NCBI GenBank assembly: GCA_014360495.1
Contig: JACIXR010000010.1
Span: 35,492 to 99,491, forward strand
Length of the DNA stretch: 64,000 nucleotides
Reading direction: 5' to 3'
Origin: a bacterium
Lineage (GTDB): Bacteria; Armatimonadota; JACIXR01
The position numbers were made by a program, and so were the translations under genes. Of the stretch, positions 18,802 through 27,263 are shown piece after piece; within the stretch, counting starts at the first letter, position 1; each line of letters starts with the position of its first letter. The notes below the pieces were generated by a model, which had not been told where the DNA came from, did no database searches, and saw only the letters and a program-made list of their open reading frames with translations.

Positions 18802-19763
18802 GCCTCTTCTCCCAACCTTTCTCTAGCGAAGGCAACTGCTCCCATGACGCCAGCGTCATCGCCAAGTGCTGCTGGCAATATCTTGCACGGACCCCAAGAA
18901 GCCGATAATCCCCTTGCCTTCACTGTTCTCTCTATCGCTCCGAATAGAAGTTCTCCCGCCTGTGCAATGCGACCGCCAATTATGAAGACCTCTGGATTAA
19001 AGATATTTATAAGGTTAGCTACCCCGATGCCAACCCAATAACCCGTTTCCTCAATTACCTCTTTCGCTACCTCGTCTCCCTTGTAAGCCTCGTTCGCGAT
19101 TATCTCGGGGTTTAGCTCACGCCAATTGTATTTAACAATCTCGGAAAGGGAAGATTTCCTTCCCTCCTGCAATTTTAAAACTGCTCTCCTTACTATGGCA
19201 TCTCTTCCCGCCAAAGCTTCCCAGCACCCGTGATTTCCGCAGCCACAGCGAGGACCATTGGGCAATATCGTCATATGCCCCACCTCTGCGAACATCTCCG
19301 TTGCACCCAGCATAAGCTTTCCATCAAGCACTGCCCCTCCTCCTATCCCTGTTCCCAGAGTTATCATAACTACCCACTTATAACCCTTGCCGGCGCCATA
19401 TTTCCATTCGCCAAGCGTAGCCAGGTTTACATCGTTTCCCAAAAACATCGGAACGGGAAATTCTTCCTGCAAGGATGAAATGACGGGGACATTCTCCCAG
19501 CCGAAGTTAGGGGAGAAGATACAGATGCCCGCCTTGGAGTCGTGTTGACCCGCCATAGCTATTCCAACCGCCCTTATATCTTCCCTCTTAGCTCTTGCCC
19601 GAGAGATTGCTTCCAGAAAGGAGTCAATTATCTGCCCTAATACCACTTTCGCTCCCTTTTCCATAAGGGCGCGCATCTTCGCTTCTCCAAGAATCCGCCC
19701 GTTCTCATCAACTACAGCTGAGCGGATATTCGTTCCTCCTACATCGCAGCCGATATAAAGCAT
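18798..19763 (-). CDS. ROK family sugar kinase
   Basis: The 321-residue kinase has the ATP-binding start GCDVGGTNIRSAVVD, the GNDVNLATLGEW catalytic segment, GTGIGGG, and the ROK zinc site CGCGNHGCWEAL with EVGH ahead of it. It would phosphorylate glucose or an N-acetylhexosamine in the cytoplasm with ATP; specificity cannot be read. No N-terminal winged helix is present, so it is a kinase and not a ROK repressor. A good AAAGGAGG precedes the ATG. Its final codons overlap the start of folK. Neighbouring glycosidases could supply its substrate. Confidence 0.92.
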   Translation of the reverse strand: MLYIGCDVGGTNIRSAVVDENGRILGEAKMRALMEKGAKVVLGQIIDSFLEAISRARAKREDIRAVGIAMAGQHDSKAGICIFSPNFGWENVPVISSLQEEFPVPMFLGNDVNLATLGEWKYGAGKGYKWVVMITLGTGIGGGAVLDGKLMLGATEMFAEVGHMTILPNGPRCGCGNHGCWEALAGRDAIVRRAVLKLQEGRKSSLSEIVKYNWRELNPEIIANEAYKGDEVAKEVIEETGYWVGIGVANLINIFNPEVFIIGGRIAQAGELLFGAIERTVKARGLSASWGPCKILPAALGDDAGVMGAVAFARERLGEEA

Positions 19764-19866
19764 TTTTTCTCCTCCTTTCTGTTTGCTCTAAAATTAGATT
19801 TTGGGGAAAAAAATAGAAAAAAGTCAAGTCCGATTTAAAAAGGGATTTTTACCGTGACATAAAATT

Positions 19867-19895
19867 TTGAAAATATTTGCTGATGATGTTATAAT
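19867..19895 (+). promoter_or_regulatory. tRNA promoter
   Basis: TTGAAA (19867-19872), a 17-base spacer and a perfect TATAAT (19890-19895) lie nine bases ahead of the mature 5' end of the tRNA. Confidence 0.7.
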
Positions 19896-19904
19896 TTTAT
19901 TTGA

Positions 19905-19979
19905 GCCGATGTAGCTCAGCGGTAGAGCGGGTGATTCGTAATCACCAGGTCGTGGGTTCAAATCCCACCGTCGGCTCCA
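19905..19979 (+). tRNA. tRNA-Thr (anticodon CGU)
   Basis: The cloverleaf folds fully. The acceptor stem GCCGATG pairs with CGTCGGC (one G-T), the D stem is GCTC/GAGC, the anticodon stem is GGTGA/TCACC with loop TTCGTAA (anticodon CGT at positions 34-36, reading ACG), and the T stem is GTGGG/CCCAC with loop TTCAAAT. The 3' CCA is encoded. The discriminator base is T. There is no intron. It is a single tRNA with its own promoter. Confidence 0.97.
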
Positions 19980-20004
19980 TATATTACCCCCCTAAATTTC
20001 CCCC

Positions 20005-20032
20005 TTGACAATACCCCAATTACTGTGATACT
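20005..20032 (+). promoter_or_regulatory. Promoter of the DUF5916 gene
   Basis: A consensus TTGACA (20005-20010) with a 16-base spacer to GATACT (20027-20032). The ATG at 20046 follows with no Shine-Dalgarno sequence, so the leader would be only a few bases. Confidence 0.5.
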
Positions 20033-20045
20033 TGTTTTACTCGGT

Positions 20046-22025
20046 ATGAAACTCTCTAAACTACTCTTATTATTTTTGATACTGTGCTTATCACAAGTTT
20101 TTGGAAGTGATAAGGTCATAAATCTGAAAAGGGTCTCTCAACCCCCGCGTGTGGATGCGCTCTTTGATGACGAATGTTGGGGAGAAGTGGAATGGATTGA
20201 CGATTTCGTTCAATCTGAACCTATAAGAAAAGCACCTCCCTCCGAACGAACCGAGTTCAAGGTAGTGCAATATAAAAATGACCTCTATTTCGCTGTTAAA
20301 TGCTACGATAGACGCCCCTCAGAAATCACCGCCCTTCAGAAGAAGGAGGATGGGGGGATGGGTTCGGATGATTGGTTTGAGATAATGATTGATACCTACC
20401 TGGACAGGAGAAATTTCTATTCCTTCTGCTTTAATCCGATGGGAACGAAGAGGGATGAGAAATGGGGAAATCTGGAGTGGGATGGAGATTGGGAAGTTGT
20501 GGCGAAGGTAACTGACGAAGGGTGGGTTGCTGAGTTGAGGATATCCCTTATCCCTTTGGCTTTCCCGAGAAGGGGAGAGGGTTATTTCGGTATAAACTTT
20601 AAAAGAAACATAAGGAGGTTAAGAGAGGAAAACATCTGGTCCTTCACAATGGATGTGCCTAACAGAGTGGACGACTTTGGTTTGATTGGTCCGATAGATT
20701 TCTCCTCCATTCCTTTCAACTCTCGGTTGGAGACGCTTTTATACGGAGTTGGTGGCTTTGGAGTGGATACGAGTTGGCATATGGGTTTGGATGCTACCAA
20801 GTTTCTCACTCCCGATTTCAAGTGCGCTCTTACTCTTTTCCCCGATTACTCAGATATTGAGGCTGTATACGAGAGCATAGATATAACTTACACTGAAAGG
20901 TGGCTTCCCGAGAAGCGTCCCTTCTTCACGGAAGGGAGCGAGTTTTTCGGGACTTTTTATTCCCGAAGAATAGATAAATTCGACCTCGGCTTCAAGGCTT
21001 TCGGGAAGCAGGGAAAGAACCAAATAGGTTTCCTAAATTGCGCTCGCTTTTCCCCCTTTCGCAACGATACCATCTTGAATATTTCCCACAATCCAACCCA
21101 CCAGTCTTCAATTATTATGACTATCCAAAGCAGATTAGAGGAAGACCATAAAAATATAGTACTTGCAGGTGGCGGAGGTGGAGGGACAAGCGAATATTCG
21201 TTTGGTGCCTTTTATGGCGTTTCCCTAACCGAGCCGGGCGAGAACGGGTTTATAACACACATTGACTGCTGGAAAAGGCTTGGTGAAAGAAGTGGACTTT
21301 TTGTAGGTTACAGCGCTATGAGCCCTAATTTTACAGCCGATATTCAATACTTACCGGAAAAAGGTGTGAAAGGGATGAATGGAGGGTTTTATCATTTTAA
21401 TATCTCCCCCAGAGGGTTGAGATGGTGGGAAGCCTATGGGGTAAATGTAGAATATTCAAAGCTTGATTTCTGGACTGGTGGACTGAAGGCGGAGAATAAG
21501 TCGGTTAATTTCTATCTCGGTTTGAGGGGAGATTGGTTTTTCAGCCTCGGTCGCAGCATCTCCTTCTACTCCCCCTTCCCGTCCTTTCCAACTCCCTTTA
21601 GAGACCACTTTACCTCCTTTTCCCTTGGTGCGGGCTCGCCGGAGAAAAGATATGGTTGGGGTTTCAGCTACGGAAAAGGAGTTCGGATGAATCAATCATA
21701 TAAATTCGCCTCAGGGAGTATCGGGCGCCAGCTTATGAATGACAAGCTCAACATCAGCCTGAATTTTGAGAAGAGGTGGGTAGGGCTGGGGAATGGATGG
21801 CAGACAGCTCAGCAATGGTGGGGCTCAATTGCCTACGATATAGGGAGGGAATTCTGGTTTGTCATTAGGATTTATGGTCTAAAGGACGACGAAAGTCATC
21901 ATAACATAAGCGCGGTTGTAAGGAGGAGAGGTGGAGAGAAGAGGGATTTTTATTTAGTTATAGGAGACCCTCTGGGAACGGAGTTCAAGGAGAGAATCGC
22001 CATAAAATACATCTTTCCCTTGTGA
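20046..22025 (+). CDS. CBM9-like plus DUF5916 outer-membrane protein
   Basis: The 659-residue protein has a signal peptide (LLLLFLILCLSQVFG). A CBM9/DOMON-like carbohydrate-binding domain follows (PPRVDALFDDECWGEVEWIDDF, later LYFAVKCYD and DDWFEIMIDTY), then a long DUF5916 region of alternating beta strands ending in KYIFPL, as expected of an outer-membrane barrel. It probably sits in the outer membrane and binds or admits sugars; no enzymatic residues are evident. The ATG at 20046 is preferred over the GTG at 20025 because the latter lies inside the promoter and the signal peptide begins at the ATG. It is convergent with the GDP-mannose gene, 10 bases apart. Confidence 0.8.
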   Translation: MKLSKLLLLFLILCLSQVFGSDKVINLKRVSQPPRVDALFDDECWGEVEWIDDFVQSEPIRKAPPSERTEFKVVQYKNDLYFAVKCYDRRPSEITALQKKEDGGMGSDDWFEIMIDTYLDRRNFYSFCFNPMGTKRDEKWGNLEWDGDWEVVAKVTDEGWVAELRISLIPLAFPRRGEGYFGINFKRNIRRLREENIWSFTMDVPNRVDDFGLIGPIDFSSIPFNSRLETLLYGVGGFGVDTSWHMGLDATKFLTPDFKCALTLFPDYSDIEAVYESIDITYTERWLPEKRPFFTEGSEFFGTFYSRRIDKFDLGFKAFGKQGKNQIGFLNCARFSPFRNDTILNISHNPTHQSSIIMTIQSRLEEDHKNIVLAGGGGGGTSEYSFGAFYGVSLTEPGENGFITHIDCWKRLGERSGLFVGYSAMSPNFTADIQYLPEKGVKGMNGGFYHFNISPRGLRWWEAYGVNVEYSKLDFWTGGLKAENKSVNFYLGLRGDWFFSLGRSISFYSPFPSFPTPFRDHFTSFSLGAGSPEKRYGWGFSYGKGVRMNQSYKFASGSIGRQLMNDKLNISLNFEKRWVGLGNGWQTAQQWWGSIAYDIGREFWFVIRIYGLKDDESHHNISAVVRRRGGEKRDFYLVIGDPLGTEFKERIAIKYIFPL

Positions 22026-22035
22026 TTAGACCAGC

Positions 22036-24540
22036 TCATAGAGGTGTGGATTGAACAGATATGAGCATCTCAACTTTATCTCGCTTTTCCTTTAGAAGAG
22101 ATTCCGCTTCCTCTTCGGTTTCCCCCTCCACCCAGATGTGGAAATATGACTCTGATACATCGGGAAGGATTAGAACCCATCTATTTGATGCCTCTTTAAC
22201 TAATATCCCATATTCGGAGGCGGTCCCCAATTCTTGAAGCAAAATACGCACCACTCTTCCCTTCTCCTGCCAGGAGCAGGGAACTGTTGCGTATTTCAAG
22301 TGGAAATCGGGAAGCTCTTTGAGGATATCTGGAACCTCAGCTTCCGTTTTAGCGAGGCACTGAAGTATCATCCCCAGGGCGAAAATCGCATCAAAAGCGG
22401 GCTGGAATTTGGGGAAAACCAATCCACCGGTTTCATTTCCTCCCAACAATGCGAGCCTTGAGGCCTCTAAAAGACTGCGAGGCAAGGGACGAGTCCTGAT
22501 AACCTTCCCTCCATAACGCTGAGCAACTTCATCTATAGCGCTCGGGGCAAAGATATATGTGGCTATATCTCCTTTGTTCCCTGTCTCGTAAAGAAGCTTG
22601 GCGAAGAAGAGAAGAAGCTTAAAACCCTCTATCACCTCCCCATCGGGCGATACGATAGAGAGGGTTTCGCCTCCGCTATGCTCAAAGAAAACACCTAAAT
22701 CAGCCTTTAAAGCCGTTACAGTACTTTTTAACTCGTTAATCATTCTATCCCTATCCTCTGGATAACGAGGAGCCCGTATGGGGTCGACGAAGGGATTAAG
22801 GGCTACAACCTCCAATCCCATTCTCCCAAGGATGGAAGGAAGAACGAGGGATGTCCTTCCGTAAGCGTAATCAATAACTATTTTGAACCGGCGAGAGGAA
22901 ATCAGGCTCTCGTCCAAATGGGAAAGGAGCGCCTCTCTATAAGCTTCAACTACACGAGTTGAATACTCTATCGTCCCAACTTCGTGGTCCCTCACTCTCC
23001 TTATGTCCTCACGGAAGAAGAAGCTCTCCAACTTCCTTTGGGTTGATGGAGGAATCTCTATGCCCCTTTCATCAAACAGCTCTATTGTGAGAAGAGAGCT
23101 ATGATAGGGGACCATCCTTATATGAGCCCCTCCAACCATACTTTGTGTTCTTATGGTGAAACGGGTTATCGGGATAATCATGGCTTGTAGATTCATCACA
23201 TTTATGCCAGCGGAAAGAAGCCCAGAGATGAAAGCCCTCTTTATCATCCTTGCCGTCTGGGAGGAATCCCTGCTCACCGCAACCCAACTTCCTTTGGGAA
23301 AGATACTCCCAAAGGCTCCTCCGAGCTTGGTTGCATACTCCGGAGTTATCTCTAAGTTGCTTATTCCGGCAATCCCGTATCTTCTAAACAGACTGCCATA
23401 CCATTTCCCTCCCCAAACCAAACTCATCGTCACAGTTGAGTTTCTCTCCACTATCTTATCAGGCCAAATCTTAACGAAGGGACGCACTATCACATCCTGT
23501 TCTAAATTGCAGCGGTCTCCTATTATCGCTCCCTCCTCTATCTTCGTCCTATCCCCTACTATCGTCTTTTCGGCTACGATACATCCGAAAAGATTTGCCG
23601 AACGCCCGATGAAAACCTTATCCCAAATCACGCACTTCTCAACCTTTACTTCCTCCTGAAAAACATTCTCCTCCCCTATCACCGCAGGACCGACTATCTT
23701 CCCTCTTCCTTCAAACCTCGTATGTCTGCCTATGTAAACGGGAGGTTGTATCTCCACCTCCCCTAACTCCACGCCCTCTCCAATAACAACACCGGGTTTA
23801 ATCTCTTCGCCGTCAAGGATGACATTTACCTTCCCATAAAGGATATCAAAATTAGCTTCCATATAAGTGGTATGATTTCCTACATCGCACCAATAACCAT
23901 TGCTAATAAACCCATAAAGAGGCTTCCCCTCCTGAAGTAGCTTGGGGAAGAGATTCTGAGAGAAATCAACGAACTGCTGGTCCCCGATATAGGAAAGAAC
24001 CTCTGGCTCAATAATGTAAATTCCCGTGTTCACTGTGTCGGAAAAAGCCTCATCTCCCGATGGTTTCTCCAAAAATCTCTGAATTCTACCGCTCTCATCC
24101 ACTATAACGACCCCATATTCCAAGGGATTGGAAACCCTTGAAAGGACTATAGTGACTAAAGCCCCTCTATCTTTATGGAAGGCAATAGCCTTGCTTAAGT
24201 CTATATCCGTAAGGGAATCACCGCTTAGTACAAGGAGCGTATCATTTATATTGAATGTCTCAGCCGCCTTCTTTACACTTCCCGCCGTTCCCAAGGGGAT
24301 ATCCTCAACGGAATAACGAAGGGAAAAGCCGAATTCCTTTCCGTCTCCAAAATATCCTTCTATTTCGTCCGCCAAGTAGTGGACGGTCGCTATTGCCTCC
24401 TCAAAGCCGTGCTTCTTCAAAAGCTCTATTATGTGTAGCATTATCGGTTTTCCACCCACGGGAACGAGCGGCTTTGGACGATGGACGGTTAAGGGTCTCA
24501 GCCTAGTTCCTTCGCCGCCTGCCATTATAATAGCCTTCAT
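22036..24540 (-). CDS. Mannose-1-P guanylyltransferase fused to a degenerate phosphohexomutase
   Basis: The 834-residue fusion has three parts. Residues 1-230 are a nucleotidyltransferase with GGEGTRLRPLT, KPLVPVGGKP and SGDSLTDID, which would form GDP-mannose or a similar NDP-sugar. Residues about 240-370 are a left-handed beta-helix of hexapeptide repeats. Residues about 380-834 have the layout of an alpha-D-phosphohexomutase. In the last part the catalytic TASHNP is replaced by RMVPYHSS, the metal loop DGDADR by a stretch around FEHSGGE, and the C-terminal RPSGTEP loop is missing; only GGNETGG resembles the sugar loop. The mutase is therefore probably inactive and regulatory. The neighbouring glycosyltransferases could use the product. 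Confidence 0.85.
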   Translation of the reverse strand: MKAIIMAGGEGTRLRPLTVHRPKPLVPVGGKPIMLHIIELLKKHGFEEAIATVHYLADEIEGYFGDGKEFGFSLRYSVEDIPLGTAGSVKKAAETFNINDTLLVLSGDSLTDIDLSKAIAFHKDRGALVTIVLSRVSNPLEYGVVIVDESGRIQRFLEKPSGDEAFSDTVNTGIYIIEPEVLSYIGDQQFVDFSQNLFPKLLQEGKPLYGFISNGYWCDVGNHTTYMEANFDILYGKVNVILDGEEIKPGVVIGEGVELGEVEIQPPVYIGRHTRFEGRGKIVGPAVIGEENVFQEEVKVEKCVIWDKVFIGRSANLFGCIVAEKTIVGDRTKIEEGAIIGDRCNLEQDVIVRPFVKIWPDKIVERNSTVTMSLVWGGKWYGSLFRRYGIAGISNLEITPEYATKLGGAFGSIFPKGSWVAVSRDSSQTARMIKRAFISGLLSAGINVMNLQAMIIPITRFTIRTQSMVGGAHIRMVPYHSSLLTIELFDERGIEIPPSTQRKLESFFFREDIRRVRDHEVGTIEYSTRVVEAYREALLSHLDESLISSRRFKIVIDYAYGRTSLVLPSILGRMGLEVVALNPFVDPIRAPRYPEDRDRMINELKSTVTALKADLGVFFEHSGGETLSIVSPDGEVIEGFKLLLFFAKLLYETGNKGDIATYIFAPSAIDEVAQRYGGKVIRTRPLPRSLLEASRLALLGGNETGGLVFPKFQPAFDAIFALGMILQCLAKTEAEVPDILKELPDFHLKYATVPCSWQEKGRVVRILLQELGTASEYGILVKEASNRWVLILPDVSESYFHIWVEGETEEEAESLLKEKRDKVEMLISVQSTPL

Positions 24541-24553
24541 CTAAGCTCACCTC

Positions 24554-26275
24554 TCATCTTTGAGGAGGATAGGATAGCTCGGAGAAGGAGGTGGGGTCGA
24601 TATAGGGGAAGAGTCGGTCCCTCTCCTCACAATAAACAAGATATTGCCAAGCTGAAGGCTCGGGTTCGTCTCCATTTAATATCTCCTTCAACATTTGGGA
24701 AAGGCGGAGGAAGGAATTGTAATGTTCTGCAACCCGCATCTCCGCATAATCCCTCGCAGACCAAGTAGAGATCAAGAATTGCCAGTCTGATGCTTGAAGG
24801 AGGAGAAGCTCCCTTGCCATCTGGGAGAGGATACGATTAGCCCTTTCATCTTTGCCCCATCCTCTTCTCACCAATTCCCTCATCTCCAATTCCGCCTGAT
24901 AAATATATCGCCAAGTCCATTCAGTCCACTCGTTCAGCCATATCCAATGGAAGCCTCCTTCTCCCCAGGAACCCTCTGGAAGGGAAACAATTGTATCCGC
25001 GGGATTTCGCTCCAAATAATCGCCGCAAGTTATCATCTCTATCTCCTCATCCTCTGCTATCCTCTCTATAACCCTCTTGAGAAATCTCGGCCCCTCAAAC
25101 CACCAATGTCCGAACAGCTCCGTGTCATAAGGAGCGACAATTATCCCCTCCCGCCCCGTCTCCGCTTTGAATTCGCTCAGGACTTTCTTCAACAGGGTGA
25201 GGAAATGGCGGGAATGTTCCTCCACTCTCTCATCTGCCTTTTCGGGAATGTATATCTCTTTTGCACCCAAGTCAGCCTTTGGATTGGTTACCCGCCAGAA
25301 ACGAAGCCCGCTTGGGAAGTGCTTCTTATGAAAATCAAGATAATAGCTATCGCCGGGATAACCCACCTCACCACTCCAAACTTGTAGACCCGTTTGGGGG
25401 TCTCGAACGAAAACGGCAACGGGTCTTTTGGGTTCTCCCGAGGAGTTCACGAGATAGGGACGATAGGGTTGTTTTTGTATATCCTCCGGTCTCTCCACTT
25501 TCTCCACCCTTTCCCAAAGGGTTTTCAGAGCCTCAAATCTCTCAAGATAAACCCCTGTAACTTTCCCTCCCCTTAAAAGGTGTGTATCTATGATGAAATA
25601 TTGCAATCCTTCCTCACTCAGGAATTCATCAACGCCTTTTCTCAGGTAGCTGTAATCAATGATGGGGGCTTTCCATTCGTAGCGAGGTCTATATGCACAT
25701 TCCGGTAGCCACATACCTCTTGGCTGGCGATGAAAATGTTTCTGATAGGCGGAAACACCCAATCTCACCTGCGTCTGAACGCTTTCATCCAAGAGAAGAA
25801 GAGGGAGATAGCCGTGGGTTGCTGCGGAGGTCATTACTTCTATCTGACCGCCATCCTGTAGAGCTCTCAATTCACCAATCAAGTCCTCTCTTAGCTCTTC
25901 CTCAAATTTTTCCAATGTAGCGGTGTAAAAATTCTCCCACATCTTAGCGAGTTTAGCTATTTCTCGTTCCCCTCGCTTTCTCCATTCCTTCTCTGCCTCG
26001 TGGCTTAGCTCTATCTTATTTTTAAGATAGCCCCTGAGTTCGCTTGGGAAGAAGGGGTCGGAGAGCTGTTCGCAGGTTACCGGTGTGATGCTGAAGGTAA
26101 CTTTCGGGGGAATCCCTTTCTCCGCGAGTTGACGGAAGATGTTTATGAGGGGAATATAACATTCAACCGTCGCTTCCGAAAGCCAATCCATTCCGTGAGG
26201 CCATCTGCCATGGGAAAGAACATAAGGGATATGAGTGTGCAGTACTATGGCGAAATAGCCAATAGTTTTTTTCAG
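24554..26275 (-). CDS. GH57 1,4-alpha-glucan branching enzyme, CUG start
   Basis: The 573-residue enzyme is of the GH57/DUF1957 branching type that builds alpha-1,6 branches in glycogen. The GH57 motifs are in order: HTHIPY, EVMTSAATHGYLP, WLPECAYRP (nucleophile Glu) and YDTELFGHWWFEG (acid/base Asp), with a C-terminal helical domain. The first motif lies upstream of the first in-frame ATG (26191). From that ATG back to an in-frame TGA there is no ATG, GTG or TTG, only a CTG at 26275, placed six bases after AGAGGTGA and starting (M)KKTIGYFAIVLHTHIPY, the usual family N-terminus. I therefore start at CTG. It is 13 bases downstream of the activase gene's end... on the same strand, and 13 bases ahead of the NDP-sugar gene. 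Confidence 0.88.
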   Translation of the reverse strand: MKKTIGYFAIVLHTHIPYVLSHGRWPHGMDWLSEATVECYIPLINIFRQLAEKGIPPKVTFSITPVTCEQLSDPFFPSELRGYLKNKIELSHEAEKEWRKRGEREIAKLAKMWENFYTATLEKFEEELREDLIGELRALQDGGQIEVMTSAATHGYLPLLLLDESVQTQVRLGVSAYQKHFHRQPRGMWLPECAYRPRYEWKAPIIDYSYLRKGVDEFLSEEGLQYFIIDTHLLRGGKVTGVYLERFEALKTLWERVEKVERPEDIQKQPYRPYLVNSSGEPKRPVAVFVRDPQTGLQVWSGEVGYPGDSYYLDFHKKHFPSGLRFWRVTNPKADLGAKEIYIPEKADERVEEHSRHFLTLLKKVLSEFKAETGREGIIVAPYDTELFGHWWFEGPRFLKRVIERIAEDEEIEMITCGDYLERNPADTIVSLPEGSWGEGGFHWIWLNEWTEWTWRYIYQAELEMRELVRRGWGKDERANRILSQMARELLLLQASDWQFLISTWSARDYAEMRVAEHYNSFLRLSQMLKEILNGDEPEPSAWQYLVYCEERDRLFPYIDPTSFSELSYPPQR

Positions 26276-26300
26276 GATAAATCACCTCTCTTAAGAATTA

Positions 26301-27263
26301 CTATCTTTCAACAACCTCCCACTTCCCGCATCTATCCCCCCAGCGAGCAAGAATCCTCCCGTTGCTTTTTATCTCCACTATCTCGCACCTATTAGAACAG
26401 CCCTTACATTCAAAGGATGAGGTCTCAAAATTCATCTCCGCAACCTCAAAGCCACGGAAACGGCTCCTTTTTCCATCCCTCATCTCCTCCATAGCGAGTA
26501 AACCCGCCCCTATCGCTCCCATCACATGATGATAAGGAGGGACAAGCACCTCACACCCCAGCGCCCTTTGAAAGGCGTATTTAATGCCGATATTCGCCGC
26601 AACTCCTCCCTGGAAAACTATCGGTGGGAGGATTTTCTTCCCTTTTGCAACATTGCTGAGATAATTTCTCACTAAAGCCTCACATAAACCAGCGACTATA
26701 TCCTCAACGGAAAAGCCCATCTGCTGTTTATGTATCATATCGGATTCCGCGAAGACCGTGCACCTTCCTGCAATTCTCACCGGCGTTTTCGCCTTCAGAG
26801 CAAGGGCACCGAATTCCTCAATCGGTATCCCCAACCGTTCTGCCTGCCTATCTAAAAAGGAACCCGTCCCCGCAGCGCAAACCGTGTTCATAGCGAAATC
26901 AACTACCAATCCGTTTCTCAAAATTATTATTTTTGAATCTTGACCCCCTATCTCTATTATCGTGTTGACATCGGGGTTGAAGCGAAGAGCGGCCACGGCG
27001 TGAGCGGTGATTTCGTTTCGTATAACATCAGCGCCAATCATTACGCCAGCCAGATACCTCGCTGAGCCAGTCGTCCCCGCTCCCCTTATCTCTATATTTC
27101 TCGGCAAATCCTCCTTCACCATCGCAATCCCCTGCTGTATTGCTCTAATCGGCTGCCCCTGAGTGCGGATATACACGGGCTTGCCTAAGGGATTGCCTTC
27201 CTCATCAATTACGACCACCTTGGTTGTTACTGACCCAACATCAACTCCTATATATCCCTTCAA
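26301..27263 (-). CDS. 2-hydroxyacyl-CoA dehydratase activase-type ATPase
   Basis: This 320-residue ASKHA ATPase is of the BadF/BcrA/HgdC family. The phosphate-1 loop GVDVGSVTTKVVV, the EIGGQDSK loop, CAAGTGSFLDRQAERLG (a cysteine that holds the subunit-bridging 4Fe-4S cluster), CTVFAESDM (second cysteine) and VFQGGVAANIG are all present. Known members hydrolyse ATP to drive one electron into a dehydratase or reductase. A further cysteine pair in FECKGCSNRCE near residue 290 could bind another cluster. It overlaps its upstream partner by four bases (GTG/ATG-TGA type) and is the last gene of a three-gene unit. Confidence 0.9.
   Translation of the reverse strand: MKGYIGVDVGSVTTKVVVIDEEGNPLGKPVYIRTQGQPIRAIQQGIAMVKEDLPRNIEIRGAGTTGSARYLAGVMIGADVIRNEITAHAVAALRFNPDVNTIIEIGGQDSKIIILRNGLVVDFAMNTVCAAGTGSFLDRQAERLGIPIEEFGALALKAKTPVRIAGRCTVFAESDMIHKQQMGFSVEDIVAGLCEALVRNYLSNVAKGKKILPPIVFQGGVAANIGIKYAFQRALGCEVLVPPYHHVMGAIGAGLLAMEEMRDGKRSRFRGFEVAEMNFETSSFECKGCSNRCEIVEIKSNGRILARWGDRCGKWEVVER

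Noticed and set aside
24554..26191. GH57 enzyme starting at the first ATG
   Set aside because: It would lack the first GH57 motif encoded immediately upstream.
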